From assembly GCA_900317685.1 (NCBI GenBank), contig ONHQ01000031.1, forward strand, positions 1-37,496: a stretch of 37,496 nucleotides of DNA, read 5' to 3'. Below are positions 17,091 to 26,169 of this stretch, piece after piece. The notes below the pieces were generated by a model. That model ran no database searches. It saw only the letters and a program-made list of their open reading frames with translations, and was not told the DNA's origin. How positions within the stretch are numbered: position 1 is the first letter of the stretch; each line of letters begins with the position of its first letter. A program made the position numbers and the translations under genes. The stretch is from an uncultured Prevotella sp. GTDB lineage: Bacteria > Bacteroidota > Bacteroidia > Bacteroidales > Bacteroidaceae.

Positions 17091-19355
17091 ATGGACGAAT
17101 TAGAGCAGAAAAACAAGGAGCGCGAAGCTGCTGACAACAAAATGATCAATGATGCCTTCCAGCATCTGTTGGACACCTATCTCGCTTCGCCCCATCGGAA
17201 AAAGGTGGACATCATCACCAAAGCGTTTAACTTCGCCCGCCAGGCTCATAAAGGCGTGCGACGGTTGTCGGGCGAGCCCTATATCATGCATCCTATCGCC
17301 GTGGCGCAGATTGCCTGCGAGGAGATGGGACTGGGCTCTACGAGCATCTGCGCCGCTTTGCTCCATGATGTCGTGGAGGACACGGACTATACCACTGAGG
17401 ACATCGAGAATATCTTTGGGGAGAAGATCGCAAAGATCGTTGATGGACTTACCAAGATCAGCGGCGGTATCTTTGGCGACCATGCCTCAGCGCAGGCTGA
17501 GAACTTCAAGAAGCTGTTGCTCACGATGAGTGATGACATCCGCGTGATCCTCATCAAGATCTGTGACCGACTCCACAACATGCGCACGCTGGCGTCACAG
17601 CCTGCCAACAAGCAATACAAGATTGCGGGAGAAACGCTCTATATCTATGCGCCCATTGCCAACCGACTGGGACTGAACAAGATCAAGACGGAACTTGAAG
17701 ACTTGAGCTTCCGCTACGAGCATCCCGAGGAGTATGCTTCCATTGTCAATAAGTTGTCTTTCACCGAGGAACAGCGCAACAGAGTCTTTGACGACTTCAC
17801 GGCACCTATCCGCAAGGCCCTTGATGACATGGGCATCGAATATACCATCAAGGCCAGGGTCAAGAGTCCTTACTCCATCTGGTCGAAGATGCAGAACAAG
17901 CATGTCACCTTCGACGAGATCTACGACATCCTCGCCGTACGCATCATCTTCAAACCATCTGATCCTAAGGACGAAATCAACGAGTGCTTCCGCATCTACG
18001 TTGCTCTCAACCAGATCTATAAGAGTCATCCAGACCGTCTGCGCGACTGGGTCAACCATCCCAAGGCCAACGGCTATCAGGCTCTTCACGCCACGATGAT
18101 GTCGCGTCAGGGACAGTGGATAGAGGTGCAGATTCGCTCCCAGCGCATGGACGAGATTGCCGAGCAGGGCTTTGCCGCTCATTGGAAATATAAGGAGGGC
18201 GAATACTCTCACGACGACGATGAGCTCAACAACTGGTTGAGCACCATCAAGGAGATTCTTGATGATCCGCAGCCCGACGCCATGGACTTCCTCGACTCAG
18301 TGAAGCTCAACCTGTTCTCTTCCGAGATTTTTGTCTTTACTCCCAAGGGTGAGGTCAAGACATTGCCAGCAGGCTGTACTGTACTCGACTTTGCTTTTCA
18401 GATCCATACCTTCCTGGGCAGCCATTGTATTGGCGCAAAGGTCAACCATAAGCTTGTGCCGCTGAGTCATAAGCTCCAAAGCGGCGATCAGGTCGAGATT
18501 CTCACTTCCAACTCCCAGCATGTGCAACCCGCATGGATTAATTTCGTGTCCACGGCAAAGGCAAAGAGCAAAATACAGGCTGTGCTCAGAAGAGAGAGTA
18601 GGGAGATACAGAAGAAAGGCGAGAAGACACTGAATGACTGGCTTGTCAAAAACGACATGGAACTCTCTACTGGAGTTGTAGACAAACTTTCTGACTTCCA
18701 CGATATTGCCAAACATGAGGACTTCTTTGAGGCTTTGGGCGAGCGCACCATTATCCTCAGCGACAAAGACCTTGATGTTCTTCATGGCAAGAAGAAAGAA
18801 AGCGGTTCGACGGGTTGGCGCAAGTTTGTGCCTTTCCTGAACAAAGGAAAGAAGAAAAAGGAAGACGATACGCCACAACTCTTGGTCGTTGGTAAGGACT
18901 TTAACAAGAAGAAGCCTTGCATTATCACGGAAGAGACCATTGGCATGTATATCTTCCCCGGCTGTTGTCATCCTATACCCGGTGACGACATCTTGGGATT
19001 CATCGACGGCAAGAATCGCATTGAGATTCACAAGCGTTCATGTCCTGTGGCCAGTAAACTCAAGACGAGCTTTGGGCCGCGTATCCTCGATGCCAAGTGG
19101 GATATGCACAAGCAACTCTTCTTCGACGCTACCATCGAGGTCAACGGCATCGACCGGAAAGGTATGCTGCACGATGTCTCTGAGGTCATCTCCAACAAGA
19201 TGAACGTCAATATCCATAAGGTTGCCTTCACTGCTGACGAGGGTATCTTTAAAGGCACCATCGAGATTCGTGTCCATGATCGTGAAGAAGTGAAGGTGAT
19301 TATGGGTCGGCTGAAGAAGATTCCTGATCTTCAGGAGGTCAAGCAGATATTATAG
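17091..19355 (+). CDS. Bifunctional (p)ppGpp synthetase/hydrolase (RelA/SpoT family)
   Basis: It makes and degrades the stringent-response alarmone (p)ppGpp. The 754-residue product has the full long-RSH layout. An HD hydrolase domain retains the metal site (PYIMHPIAVA, LLHDVVEDTD). The synthetase domain (about 240-400) holds RVKSPYSIWSKM, YDILAVRIIF, GYQALHATM and EVQIRSQRMDEIAEQGFAAHWKYK. A TGS domain (IFVFTPKGEVKTLPAGCTVLDFAF) follows, then a zinc-finger/RIS-type segment with FPGCCHPIPGDDI and HKRSCPVA, and a C-terminal ACT domain. With the HD motif intact both activities are likely. The ATG at 17091 is preferred over a TTG three codons earlier. It ends the parA run and is followed by a strong terminator. 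Confidence 0.95.
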   Translation: MDELEQKNKEREAADNKMINDAFQHLLDTYLASPHRKKVDIITKAFNFARQAHKGVRRLSGEPYIMHPIAVAQIACEEMGLGSTSICAALLHDVVEDTDYTTEDIENIFGEKIAKIVDGLTKISGGIFGDHASAQAENFKKLLLTMSDDIRVILIKICDRLHNMRTLASQPANKQYKIAGETLYIYAPIANRLGLNKIKTELEDLSFRYEHPEEYASIVNKLSFTEEQRNRVFDDFTAPIRKALDDMGIEYTIKARVKSPYSIWSKMQNKHVTFDEIYDILAVRIIFKPSDPKDEINECFRIYVALNQIYKSHPDRLRDWVNHPKANGYQALHATMMSRQGQWIEVQIRSQRMDEIAEQGFAAHWKYKEGEYSHDDDELNNWLSTIKEILDDPQPDAMDFLDSVKLNLFSSEIFVFTPKGEVKTLPAGCTVLDFAFQIHTFLGSHCIGAKVNHKLVPLSHKLQSGDQVEILTSNSQHVQPAWINFVSTAKAKSKIQAVLRRESREIQKKGEKTLNDWLVKNDMELSTGVVDKLSDFHDIAKHEDFFEALGERTIILSDKDLDVLHGKKKESGSTGWRKFVPFLNKGKKKKEDDTPQLLVVGKDFNKKKPCIITEETIGMYIFPGCCHPIPGDDILGFIDGKNRIEIHKRSCPVASKLKTSFGPRILDAKWDMHKQLFFDATIEVNGIDRKGMLHDVSEVISNKMNVNIHKVAFTADEGIFKGTIEIRVHDREEVKVIMGRLKKIPDLQEVKQIL

Positions 19356-19419
19356 AGGAGGGCTGAACGTCGCTCATCGTTGCGCTAATCACGTCTGACG
19401 GTGGGACTCCAATGATATT

Positions 19420-19450
19420 TTGTCTCGTCCTACAGACTTGTTATTTTTGC
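19420..19450 (+). promoter_or_regulatory. Consensus promoter immediately before a terminator
   Basis: A TTG (19420-19422), 19-base spacer and TATTTTTGC (19442-19450) match the Bacteroidetes consensus in every conserved base, but no gene lies downstream on this strand. The terminator hairpin starts at 19461. Confidence 0.45.
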
Positions 19451-19460
19451 TGAAAATATA

Positions 19461-19491
19461 AGGGGCTGCTCTTTCGGGCAGCCCCTTTTTT
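19461..19491 (+). terminator. Intrinsic terminator of the parA-rel run
   Basis: Arms AGGGGCTGC (19461-19469) and GCAGCCCCT (19479-19487) with a 9-base loop are followed by T to 19491. It also separates the run from the convergent macroglobulin gene. Confidence 0.9.
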
Positions 19492-19523
19492 CATGTCTTT
19501 TGTAATCTGCTCTTTATGCCCGA

Positions 19524-22500
19524 TTAGTGGGAAGATGTGTTCTTGCCAGCAACGGTCATGCTGACCGCCTGGGGTCCGTGGGCCATGAAAGCCGGGTTGT
19601 ACTCACATGCCGCCTTGATGGTACCTGCATGATACTTGCCCAATCGGTCGAGAATGTAATCCGTCGTCAACGTATAGTCGCCCTTGGGAAGCATCTCAAA
19701 GTAGTAATCGGTCTGCTCGTCCATCTGCCGGACATAGCAACCCAGGCGCCAATCATAGTCGGACAGTTGGTTGACGGGCATCAGACAGGCCGGTCGATGA
19801 TCGGTGATACGTACGAAGTCGTAGTCGCGACCGGCGTGTACCTTGATGACTACCTTTACCCGGTCGCCCAAATTGTTGGCCTTTCTTGAGCTGTCTGCTG
19901 GTACGATCTGTCGGCTCACACGGAAGTCATTGCTTACGTCGGACTGTGTAGAGGTCGTTGCCTCGTGCCAGCCTGTCACCACGGGCCATGCCACTCTTTG
20001 CGGCATGGAACCCGTAAGGAAGGCAGTTACAGCATCGACAGTCACGATGGGCGTATCCCATTTCTGAGTTTTCTTTTCCTCTACCAGCCATCGCTTCATG
20101 CCCAAAAGCAGGGCGGTGTCGCTTGGAGCAATCAGCGACAAGGAGTGAATGGCGGCAGTCACTGTAGGAATCTTATAGTCGCGCCAACTGTAATAGGCTT
20201 TTGGCGTATCGAAGTAAGTTCCTCGGTCGGAAGTCGTGACGGCATATTGGCTGAGGCTCTCTATCATACTGAGCGCGGCTTTGGCCCGGCCGGCAATATG
20301 CAGTGCCGTAGCCAAGCGGGCTTTACCGAGGATCGTGAGGTCGGCATCATGTTCTTCGGCATAGTCCAGCAAGGTCTTTCTGGCTGTGTTGGTCTTCGCA
20401 GCCTGCTGTGTGGGCAGAAGTGACAGCGCATATAGGATATGGTAGGCTTCCTCTAAATCGCAACTTGTGGTACCGGCTTTCTCCAGTAGCTTGGCATCGT
20501 CGGCGAGCCAGGCCGCCAGCCTTGTCGTTGTTGGTTGCAGTAATTGCAATATTTTGCGGTGATCTTTGACCAAGGGTGCAAGCATCTCGGCTACCGTCAC
20601 CGTGACGATACGGCTCGCCGGCATTCCCGGCCACCAGGAGAACGAACCGTCGGTATGCAGGAGACGTTGCAGAGCCGTGAAGGGTGTATCGACATCTTGG
20701 AGAGGCTTCGATACTTTCTCTGCTTCGTTCAATTCGTTGAGTTTATAACCGGCATATACTTTAGCCGCCAATGACAGTGCGTCGTTGCCTCTTACTGAGT
20801 CCATTTCGCCCAATGCCTCGCGGATGGCATCGGCAGCATTGCGGCTGACCATCCTTATCTCCGGTACGCGCTCCTTGTCTGAAGCAATAGGTATCGTTTT
20901 CTCCATTCCGTCGTCGTGACCTTTTGCTGAGGCTTCTGCACGCACAGTAATGTTTTGCGGCAAGCTGTCAGCAGGCACGTGGAGCAGGGCGGTGAAAGTC
21001 TTCGACGTGGACGGCTTCAATCCGAATTTGTATTTCTTGTCAAGCAATGACTGTCCCAAGTGGGTAGCTTGTACGGTCAACGTTCCCTTGAGCCGCTCAT
21101 CTCCCATATTGCTCACGGTGAGCGGCAGTTGGGCGTTGTCGCCCCGACGGAGGAAACGCGGCAGGTTGTCGGTCACCATCAGCGCCATCCGAGTCTGCAC
21201 CGTAGTGTAGATGGAGGCCACGTCACCCTCGCGGTCGTGGACGAGACCTTGCAGCCGCCATCTCGTGACATTGTCGGGCATGGTAAAGGTAAACGTAGCA
21301 TAGCCGTCGCGATCGGTCGTCGTAGCGGGAGCCCAGAGGGCAAGCGTGTGGAAGTTGCGGCGTATGTGTATATTGGAATTACCATCAGTCCATTTGCCTT
21401 GGTTGTGCGGAGAGAGATTCTTAGTCTCGTTGGTAGCGGCATAGAGTCTGTCTTCTTCCTTTACCTCAACGTCTCTTTTGATGACGGGTGCCGAGAACTT
21501 ATCCACCGGCTCCGCAACGCCCAATGCGACAACCTCCTCAAGATAGTCTTCGTTGTCGTCCAATGAGATGACGACCGGCTCACCACTGGTAACGGTCACT
21601 GTTGCCGACTGGAGACCGATGTATGAGGCGGTGAGCTGCGCCGTGCCGCGGACGGGTATAGAGAACGTCCCATCGACATCCGTCACGGCACTCGCCCCTT
21701 GGTTGGTTCTCAGTATGGCTCCCATCAGCACTTCGCCCGACGGGTCATATACGATGCCGTGGCAATAGCCGGGCTTGCCCTTGCCTTTGCTTTCCAGCGT
21801 CCATCCGCCTAACCAATAGGCCACTGACCGCGCGTTGGCTTGAAGGCGGATGAGGCCGTCGGCAAAGATTGCGGGATGGATGTTGGGTACGACTAACTGC
21901 TTTGAACGTCCTGTCTCGCCTTTGATGAGTTCGTCGTTGTCAAGGGTTTGCGTGTAGCTGGTTGGCAGGTCATCGTTGAAATCCCAGTTGCTTTTCCAAG
22001 TGTTGTTGTTGATGAGGTCAAGCCCACTGTCGTAAAGTGTTATCATGGTCTGGGCATCTGCTGGCTGTCCCGTAGGATGACAGACGCGCAACCGCCACTC
22101 TTGCTGTCGCCCGGGTTCAGTGACACTGTCCAATTGATCCCATTGAGCTTGAAGCGTCTCTGTCGGTTCCTCGTAGGGTAGCTCGATGTCGTAGCTTTCC
22201 ATCTTGCCTTGCCCATAGGCGGCTACAGAGAGGGTGACGCCGCCTCCGTAGGTCTTCTTATAATATAAGTTGTGTGTGAGGAGGGTGTCGCTCAATGCCA
22301 TAGAGCCACGTTCCAACAGACTGTCGGTCGACCGTAGCTCGTAATAGAGTGTAAGGTCGTCTTTCACCGTAGTGCCCATCTGTAAGATTACAGGTCGTCC
22401 GTTGCTTCTGAACGCGTTGGCCGATGCCGATGCCCAAAAGAAGGTGGGCTTGGACAGGCGGCGCGCTGCCGGGTCGATGACGGAAATGGTGCTGCTCAGC

Positions 22501-24881
22501 GTGTCGCCCTCGATCCATATCTTCAGCGTATGCAGTCCGGCTTCCAGCGTATGCAGGGGAATGAAGTCCTGGCGGTTGGCAGCTACCTCTCCTTTTGTGC
22601 CGTCGTCGAGGAGCCATTTCACGTTACCTTGTACCTTGTTGCCCTGGGCATCGTTGAGCAAGCAGCGTATGGCAAGCAGCGAGTCGCGGCAGTAGCCTTT
22701 GGCATCGCTCTGAAAGACACTGGCGATGTCGCTGGAGAGGAAAGCTCTTTGGTTGCTGTAGCTCAAACGTACCTGGTCTGTGCGTTGCTGTCCGTCAGGC
22801 GCTGTGATGGTGAATGCTTTCACAAGGTGGAAGAGATAATGATGATCGGCGACCTTTGGTACGGCAATGTGGGTTGTGAACATTCCATTGCTGTCAGTGA
22901 AAAGGGTAGGGTCGTTCTTGACTTCCACTTTGGCTCCGGCGACGGGAGCACCACTGAGCAGGAAGACTCTTCCGCTTACGGTCACTGTGTCACCGGGCAT
23001 ATAGTGGGAGGGAGAGGTGTGGAAGCTCACTTGCAGGCTGCCCAACTTGTATTCCTCCACCCTGAATGACAGTCCGCTGAAATCAATATCGATGTTGTCT
23101 ATATCCTTGCTGAAAGAGTGACCGATGAGTCGCTCCAACTGTGCGATGGCTCCTTTGGCTTTCAATCTCAGCTGCCCCCGACCATAGTATTCGTTGCCGG
23201 TCACCCATTTCTTGGTAAGGGGAATGTCGGTATACGCTGTACCATAGTCGTCGGTTGTTACGTTGATGGTGTCCATGCTGTGGTTGTAGTTCCTTGCATT
23301 GTAGAGTAGCAGTCGCAGGGGCATGTGGCTTAGTGCCGTGCGTCGGTGCCCCGGCCGTCGCACAAAGGCTACCACAGCCACGTGGGCTGTGTCGCCCGGA
23401 CGGTAGAGTGCGCGGTCAGTGTAGGCGTTCATGAGAATCTGATAGGGGGTGGCGGGCTCGCTCTCGTCTGGATAGACCATCTCTGACTCTCGCCAATGGT
23501 CATTCGCTGTGAACGGGCGCACGTACATTTCCACATCGCTGTAGGGCACCACGGCCTCTCCCTGAGCGTCGGTGACGAACATTGCATGGACGGAAGGTGC
23601 TGATGAAATGGAATCCACTTCGGTGTCATCGAGGTCATATACGGCTGTATCGGCTTCGGCAGTGTCTATGTCAATGGCAGCCGTGTCGCTCTCTGCTTCT
23701 TCATACTGTTCGCTTCCTTCATCGCCAATCTCAATCTTCGCTCCTGGTACCGGACGGCCCGTGCGGGTATCGACGACGCGCATCCGTACATTCTTCTCCG
23801 ACATTGGGTTGACGGTCACGTTGAGGTCGCTGACGATGTAGCCGAGGATCACAGGCTTCACGCCTTGCGCCCTGGCAACGACTTCATAAGAGCCGTAGGG
23901 TAGTGGGGGCAATTGCAGACTGTCTTTTGTTATCCGCCAAACCTTGCCTACGGACAGTTGTCTTGTAGCGTGCCATAGAGGGGCACCGCTCCGTTGGCCT
24001 TTTTTCGTGCCATACACAGTCACATCGACTTTTGACAGATTGGTGGAACCGACATGCAACCACGGCCTCTCTTTGGAATGGATGTACTTTCCTTCGAGGC
24101 GGATGATCAGGGAAGGTGTCTTGACTTTTAACTCGATATTGTGCAGTTGGTTGCCATATCCCGATGTGTCGCCAGCCCATCGCCGCAGACTGCTGTCGGC
24201 GATGGTTACACTTGCAGAGTCGCTGAGCTGACGGGCCTTGACAGCGGTGACGAGTTGGCTCTCCTTTAGGTCGCCATACCTGGCAAGCAGAGAGTCGCAC
24301 CATTGCACGATGCGCCTTTTGTTTTCCGATGGTGCCATCCATAAATCGGTGATGAGTGCTGCCCGTCGGTTGCCTACCTGCTCATAGTAGTCGTGCGCCT
24401 TTTTGTATTGTCCGGTCTGCCAAGCGATCGCACTGAGCAAGTCGCCGCCAAACACCTCATTGCCGGGTATGAGCAGGGGTGAGAAGTCTGTGGCTTTGGT
24501 GTGGGCCAGCAGTGCGGGGTCGGCCAGTGCCTCGTCCTTCTGTCTCAGGGCACAGGCATAGACGGCGGCCAGAGCTGGATGGGCCGCCTTGGTCTCACGT
24601 CTCTTTTGCTCCAACTGCAGGCGGACAGAGGTGAGGGAGTCGTCACCGTAAGTCTGACGCACCAATGACAGACGGAGCAGGTCGGCGGTGAGCATCTGAC
24701 CATAGTTGTTCTCTTTCGAGGCTATTCCGCTGATCCGCTCAAGAAGGTTCATTTCATCCTTGGGCCTGTCGGCCTTGGCCTGGCGATAGACGTCTGCCCA
24801 AAGTTGTTGATAGTTTTGTTGTGCTTCTGCTGGTAAAATGGCGCACAACAGCAAAAGCAAGATGGTGTAGATGGTTTTCAT
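19524..24881 (-). CDS. Alpha-2-macroglobulin-like envelope protein with carboxypeptidase-regulatory domain
   Basis: This 1785-residue exported protein has a signal peptide (MKTIYTILLLLLCAILPAEAQ). Features in order: a helical N-terminal region (to about 250); MG-type beta domains, including TGRPVPGAKIEIGDE near 377 and the MG2 core ALYRPGDTAHVAVVAFVRR near 494; an acidic linker near 400-425; a carboxypeptidase-regulatory-like domain near 1040-1100 (GIVYDPSGEVLMGAI, TDVDGTFSIPV) followed by a TonB-box-like LEEVVALG; the A2M domain near 1180-1260 (LWAPATTTDRDGYATFTFTMPDNVTRW); a helical thioester-domain-like region near 1330-1600 with DGSFSWWPGMPASR; and a final beta domain. Family members trap proteases or act in envelope defence. 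The YPYGC(T/A)EQ thioester motif normally found before DGSFSWW is absent, so covalent trapping is unlikely. It is a single gene, not paired with pbpC. Confidence 0.88.
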   Translation of the reverse strand: MKTIYTILLLLLCAILPAEAQQNYQQLWADVYRQAKADRPKDEMNLLERISGIASKENNYGQMLTADLLRLSLVRQTYGDDSLTSVRLQLEQKRRETKAAHPALAAVYACALRQKDEALADPALLAHTKATDFSPLLIPGNEVFGGDLLSAIAWQTGQYKKAHDYYEQVGNRRAALITDLWMAPSENKRRIVQWCDSLLARYGDLKESQLVTAVKARQLSDSASVTIADSSLRRWAGDTSGYGNQLHNIELKVKTPSLIIRLEGKYIHSKERPWLHVGSTNLSKVDVTVYGTKKGQRSGAPLWHATRQLSVGKVWRITKDSLQLPPLPYGSYEVVARAQGVKPVILGYIVSDLNVTVNPMSEKNVRMRVVDTRTGRPVPGAKIEIGDEGSEQYEEAESDTAAIDIDTAEADTAVYDLDDTEVDSISSAPSVHAMFVTDAQGEAVVPYSDVEMYVRPFTANDHWRESEMVYPDESEPATPYQILMNAYTDRALYRPGDTAHVAVVAFVRRPGHRRTALSHMPLRLLLYNARNYNHSMDTINVTTDDYGTAYTDIPLTKKWVTGNEYYGRGQLRLKAKGAIAQLERLIGHSFSKDIDNIDIDFSGLSFRVEEYKLGSLQVSFHTSPSHYMPGDTVTVSGRVFLLSGAPVAGAKVEVKNDPTLFTDSNGMFTTHIAVPKVADHHYLFHLVKAFTITAPDGQQRTDQVRLSYSNQRAFLSSDIASVFQSDAKGYCRDSLLAIRCLLNDAQGNKVQGNVKWLLDDGTKGEVAANRQDFIPLHTLEAGLHTLKIWIEGDTLSSTISVIDPAARRLSKPTFFWASASANAFRSNGRPVILQMGTTVKDDLTLYYELRSTDSLLERGSMALSDTLLTHNLYYKKTYGGGVTLSVAAYGQGKMESYDIELPYEEPTETLQAQWDQLDSVTEPGRQQEWRLRVCHPTGQPADAQTMITLYDSGLDLINNNTWKSNWDFNDDLPTSYTQTLDNDELIKGETGRSKQLVVPNIHPAIFADGLIRLQANARSVAYWLGGWTLESKGKGKPGYCHGIVYDPSGEVLMGAILRTNQGASAVTDVDGTFSIPVRGTAQLTASYIGLQSATVTVTSGEPVVISLDDNEDYLEEVVALGVAEPVDKFSAPVIKRDVEVKEEDRLYAATNETKNLSPHNQGKWTDGNSNIHIRRNFHTLALWAPATTTDRDGYATFTFTMPDNVTRWRLQGLVHDREGDVASIYTTVQTRMALMVTDNLPRFLRRGDNAQLPLTVSNMGDERLKGTLTVQATHLGQSLLDKKYKFGLKPSTSKTFTALLHVPADSLPQNITVRAEASAKGHDDGMEKTIPIASDKERVPEIRMVSRNAADAIREALGEMDSVRGNDALSLAAKVYAGYKLNELNEAEKVSKPLQDVDTPFTALQRLLHTDGSFSWWPGMPASRIVTVTVAEMLAPLVKDHRKILQLLQPTTTRLAAWLADDAKLLEKAGTTSCDLEEAYHILYALSLLPTQQAAKTNTARKTLLDYAEEHDADLTILGKARLATALHIAGRAKAALSMIESLSQYAVTTSDRGTYFDTPKAYYSWRDYKIPTVTAAIHSLSLIAPSDTALLLGMKRWLVEEKKTQKWDTPIVTVDAVTAFLTGSMPQRVAWPVVTGWHEATTSTQSDVSNDFRVSRQIVPADSSRKANNLGDRVKVVIKVHAGRDYDFVRITDHRPACLMPVNQLSDYDWRLGCYVRQMDEQTDYYFEMLPKGDYTLTTDYILDRLGKYHAGTIKAACEYNPAFMAHGPQAVSMTVAGKNTSSH

Positions 24882-24960
24882 ATGCTGAAAGTTCGTTTCG
24901 TTTTGGTCCTTGAAATCCGCTCATGGCCTTGATAGTGAGCTGTGTTCGTCAACTTATTTG

Positions 24961-24969
24961 GCAAATATA
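24961..24969 (-). promoter_or_regulatory. -7 element for the macroglobulin-like gene
   Basis: Minus-strand TATATTTGC fits TAnnTTTGC and lies about 80 bases upstream of the ATG at 24881. No matching -33 TTG is seen. Confidence 0.5.
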
Positions 24970-25457
24970 AGCATAATAATCGATATTCTCCGCCTTTTAG
25001 TGAGATTTTTTTTATGATGGAAGGACACTTTCATCATAGCAGCGATAGCAGTGATAAGAAGTTTCAATCATCCAAAGGGGATGGTGAAATCTCGGTGTAA
25101 AGCTTGTATCACGCGCCCGCTTGTCCTCTTTTAAAGCGTGGCATTCATAAACGCTTGTGTCAAAGGATGATTCGGTTCTTTATTTCTATCAGGCATTACT
25201 GATCACTTTGACACTTTCATTCAAGCGTGAAGACGCTATTAGAACACCTTTCTCTGCTTCTACCAAACAAAGAGTGGTGAGGAAAGCGATTTCGTCTGAT
25301 GCTAAAGGGCACTGTGGCTATTTTCCGTGGGCGGCTATTCGTTATCATCTCTGAATTAATGTCAAGGCAATTTCGTCATGAACAGGTTTTAACTCCGAAG
25401 GGTTGAGTCTCAAGCTCCATTAGAAGCTCAAACCAGTCCAGGACTTTTTCTTTTCCT
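24970..25457. other. Stretch without a credible gene
   Basis: No reading frame here has convincing coding character. A 65-codon frame at 25157-25354 has no recognisable protein features. The stretch contains one member (25311-25330) of an imperfect dispersed repeat also seen at 28919-28938. Confidence 0.55.
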
Positions 25458-25479
25458 TCTTGGTGATGTCGTTGATGAC

Positions 25480-25567
25480 AAGCAGTGTTCTTATGGCATC
25501 AAAGCAGTGTTTTCACGGGGTTGAAGCAGTGTTCTTGTGAGGTTGAAACAATGTTCCCAATATTGTA
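25480..25567. repeat. 22-bp tandem repeat, four copies
   Basis: Copies start at 25480, 25502, 25524 and 25546 with an exact 22-base period. The core AAGCAGTGTTCTT is followed by a variable ending such as GTGAGGTTG; the last copy is the most diverged (AAACAATGTTCCC). The period is not a multiple of three and no frame runs through, so it is not protein-coding. Confidence 0.85.
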
Positions 25568-25575
25568 ACGCTATA

Positions 25576-25628
25576 GAAAAAGATCGTTCGCTACGTAGGG
25601 AACGATCTTTTTCTACGTAGCGAACGAT
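25576..25628. repeat. Two overlapping, mutually exclusive perfect inverted repeats
   Basis: GAAAAAGATCGTT (25576-25588) is complementary to AACGATCTTTTTC (25601-25613). ATCGTTCGCTACGTAG (25583-25598) is complementary to CTACGTAGCGAACGAT (25613-25628). Both pairings are perfect (13 and 16 bp) and share bases 25583-25588, so only one can form at a time. The TACGTA cores are also self-complementary. Confidence 0.88.
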
Positions 25629-25740
25629 TGTTTGTCAGACAGCAAACTCAAGTTGTTGTGTACTGATTTTGGTTGACAGTTTTGCTTGTTATTCCTAACT
25701 TAGTTTACACTTCTTTCTTCTTATTCCTAAACAAGTTACC

Positions 25741-25772
25741 AATCAGGCAGTCCTAAATGGACTGCCTTGATT
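25741..25772 (-). terminator. Hairpin downstream of the MarR gene
   Basis: AATCAGGCAGTCC (25741-25753) pairs with GGACTGCCTTGATT (25759-25772) around a 5-base loop with one bulged base. It lies 22 bases after the minus-strand marR stop. There is no U tract on that strand, so termination is likely but not certain. Confidence 0.5.
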
Positions 25773-25793
25773 CTGCTTATGAATGAAAAGCGG

Positions 25794-26165
25794 TTACGAT
25801 CTCTCAGTAACGCAACTTTCCAGGAGCGGGGGTAAGGTGATGCTCTGACAGTCCATGCCATTGAGCTTCTCTTCTCCGACTTTGGAAAGTTGGAAGTGCA
25901 TGATACGCTTATCGTGCTTGTCAAGTGAGCGCTTGAGCAGCTTCTTCTTCTCAAGTGAGCGTATCACCTTTGAGGCGTTCGACTGCGTGAGGCCGAGGCA
26001 GTCGCCTACCTCTCCGGCTGTCATGCTGCCCTTGTCACTCAAGTTGCAAAGCAGCATGGCCTCATTGAGATTGAGACCATAAGCTGCTTCCATTCCATTC
26101 TCCAGTTCTGTGATGGCGCGGTAAATGTCGCGCACACGACACATCTTTTTTCTGTCAAACATCAT
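25794..26165 (-). CDS. MarR-family transcriptional regulator
   Basis: This 123-residue protein has a MarR winged helix. The recognition helix is in SMTAGEVGDCLGLTQSNASKVIRSLEKKKLLKR (about residues 47-79) and the wing in DKHDKRIMHFQLSKVGEEKL. Cysteines occur near the N-terminus (MCRV), before the helix-turn-helix (LCNLS) and inside it (GDCLG), so thiol sensing is conceivable but not shown. It starts 4 bases after the stop of the upstream oxidoreductase fusion and is almost certainly co-transcribed with it. It is therefore a candidate autoregulator of the promoter at 28625-28656. Two adjacent ATGs (26165, 26162) are possible starts. Confidence 0.88.
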   Translation of the reverse strand: MMFDRKKMCRVRDIYRAITELENGMEAAYGLNLNEAMLLCNLSDKGSMTAGEVGDCLGLTQSNASKVIRSLEKKKLLKRSLDKHDKRIMHFQLSKVGEEKLNGMDCQSITLPPLLESCVTERS

Positions 26166-26169
26166 CGGC

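Noticed and set aside
25157-25354. 65-codon plus-strand frame in the gene-poor stretch
   Set aside because: No promoter box, no protein features and unusual composition; the length is within chance expectation.
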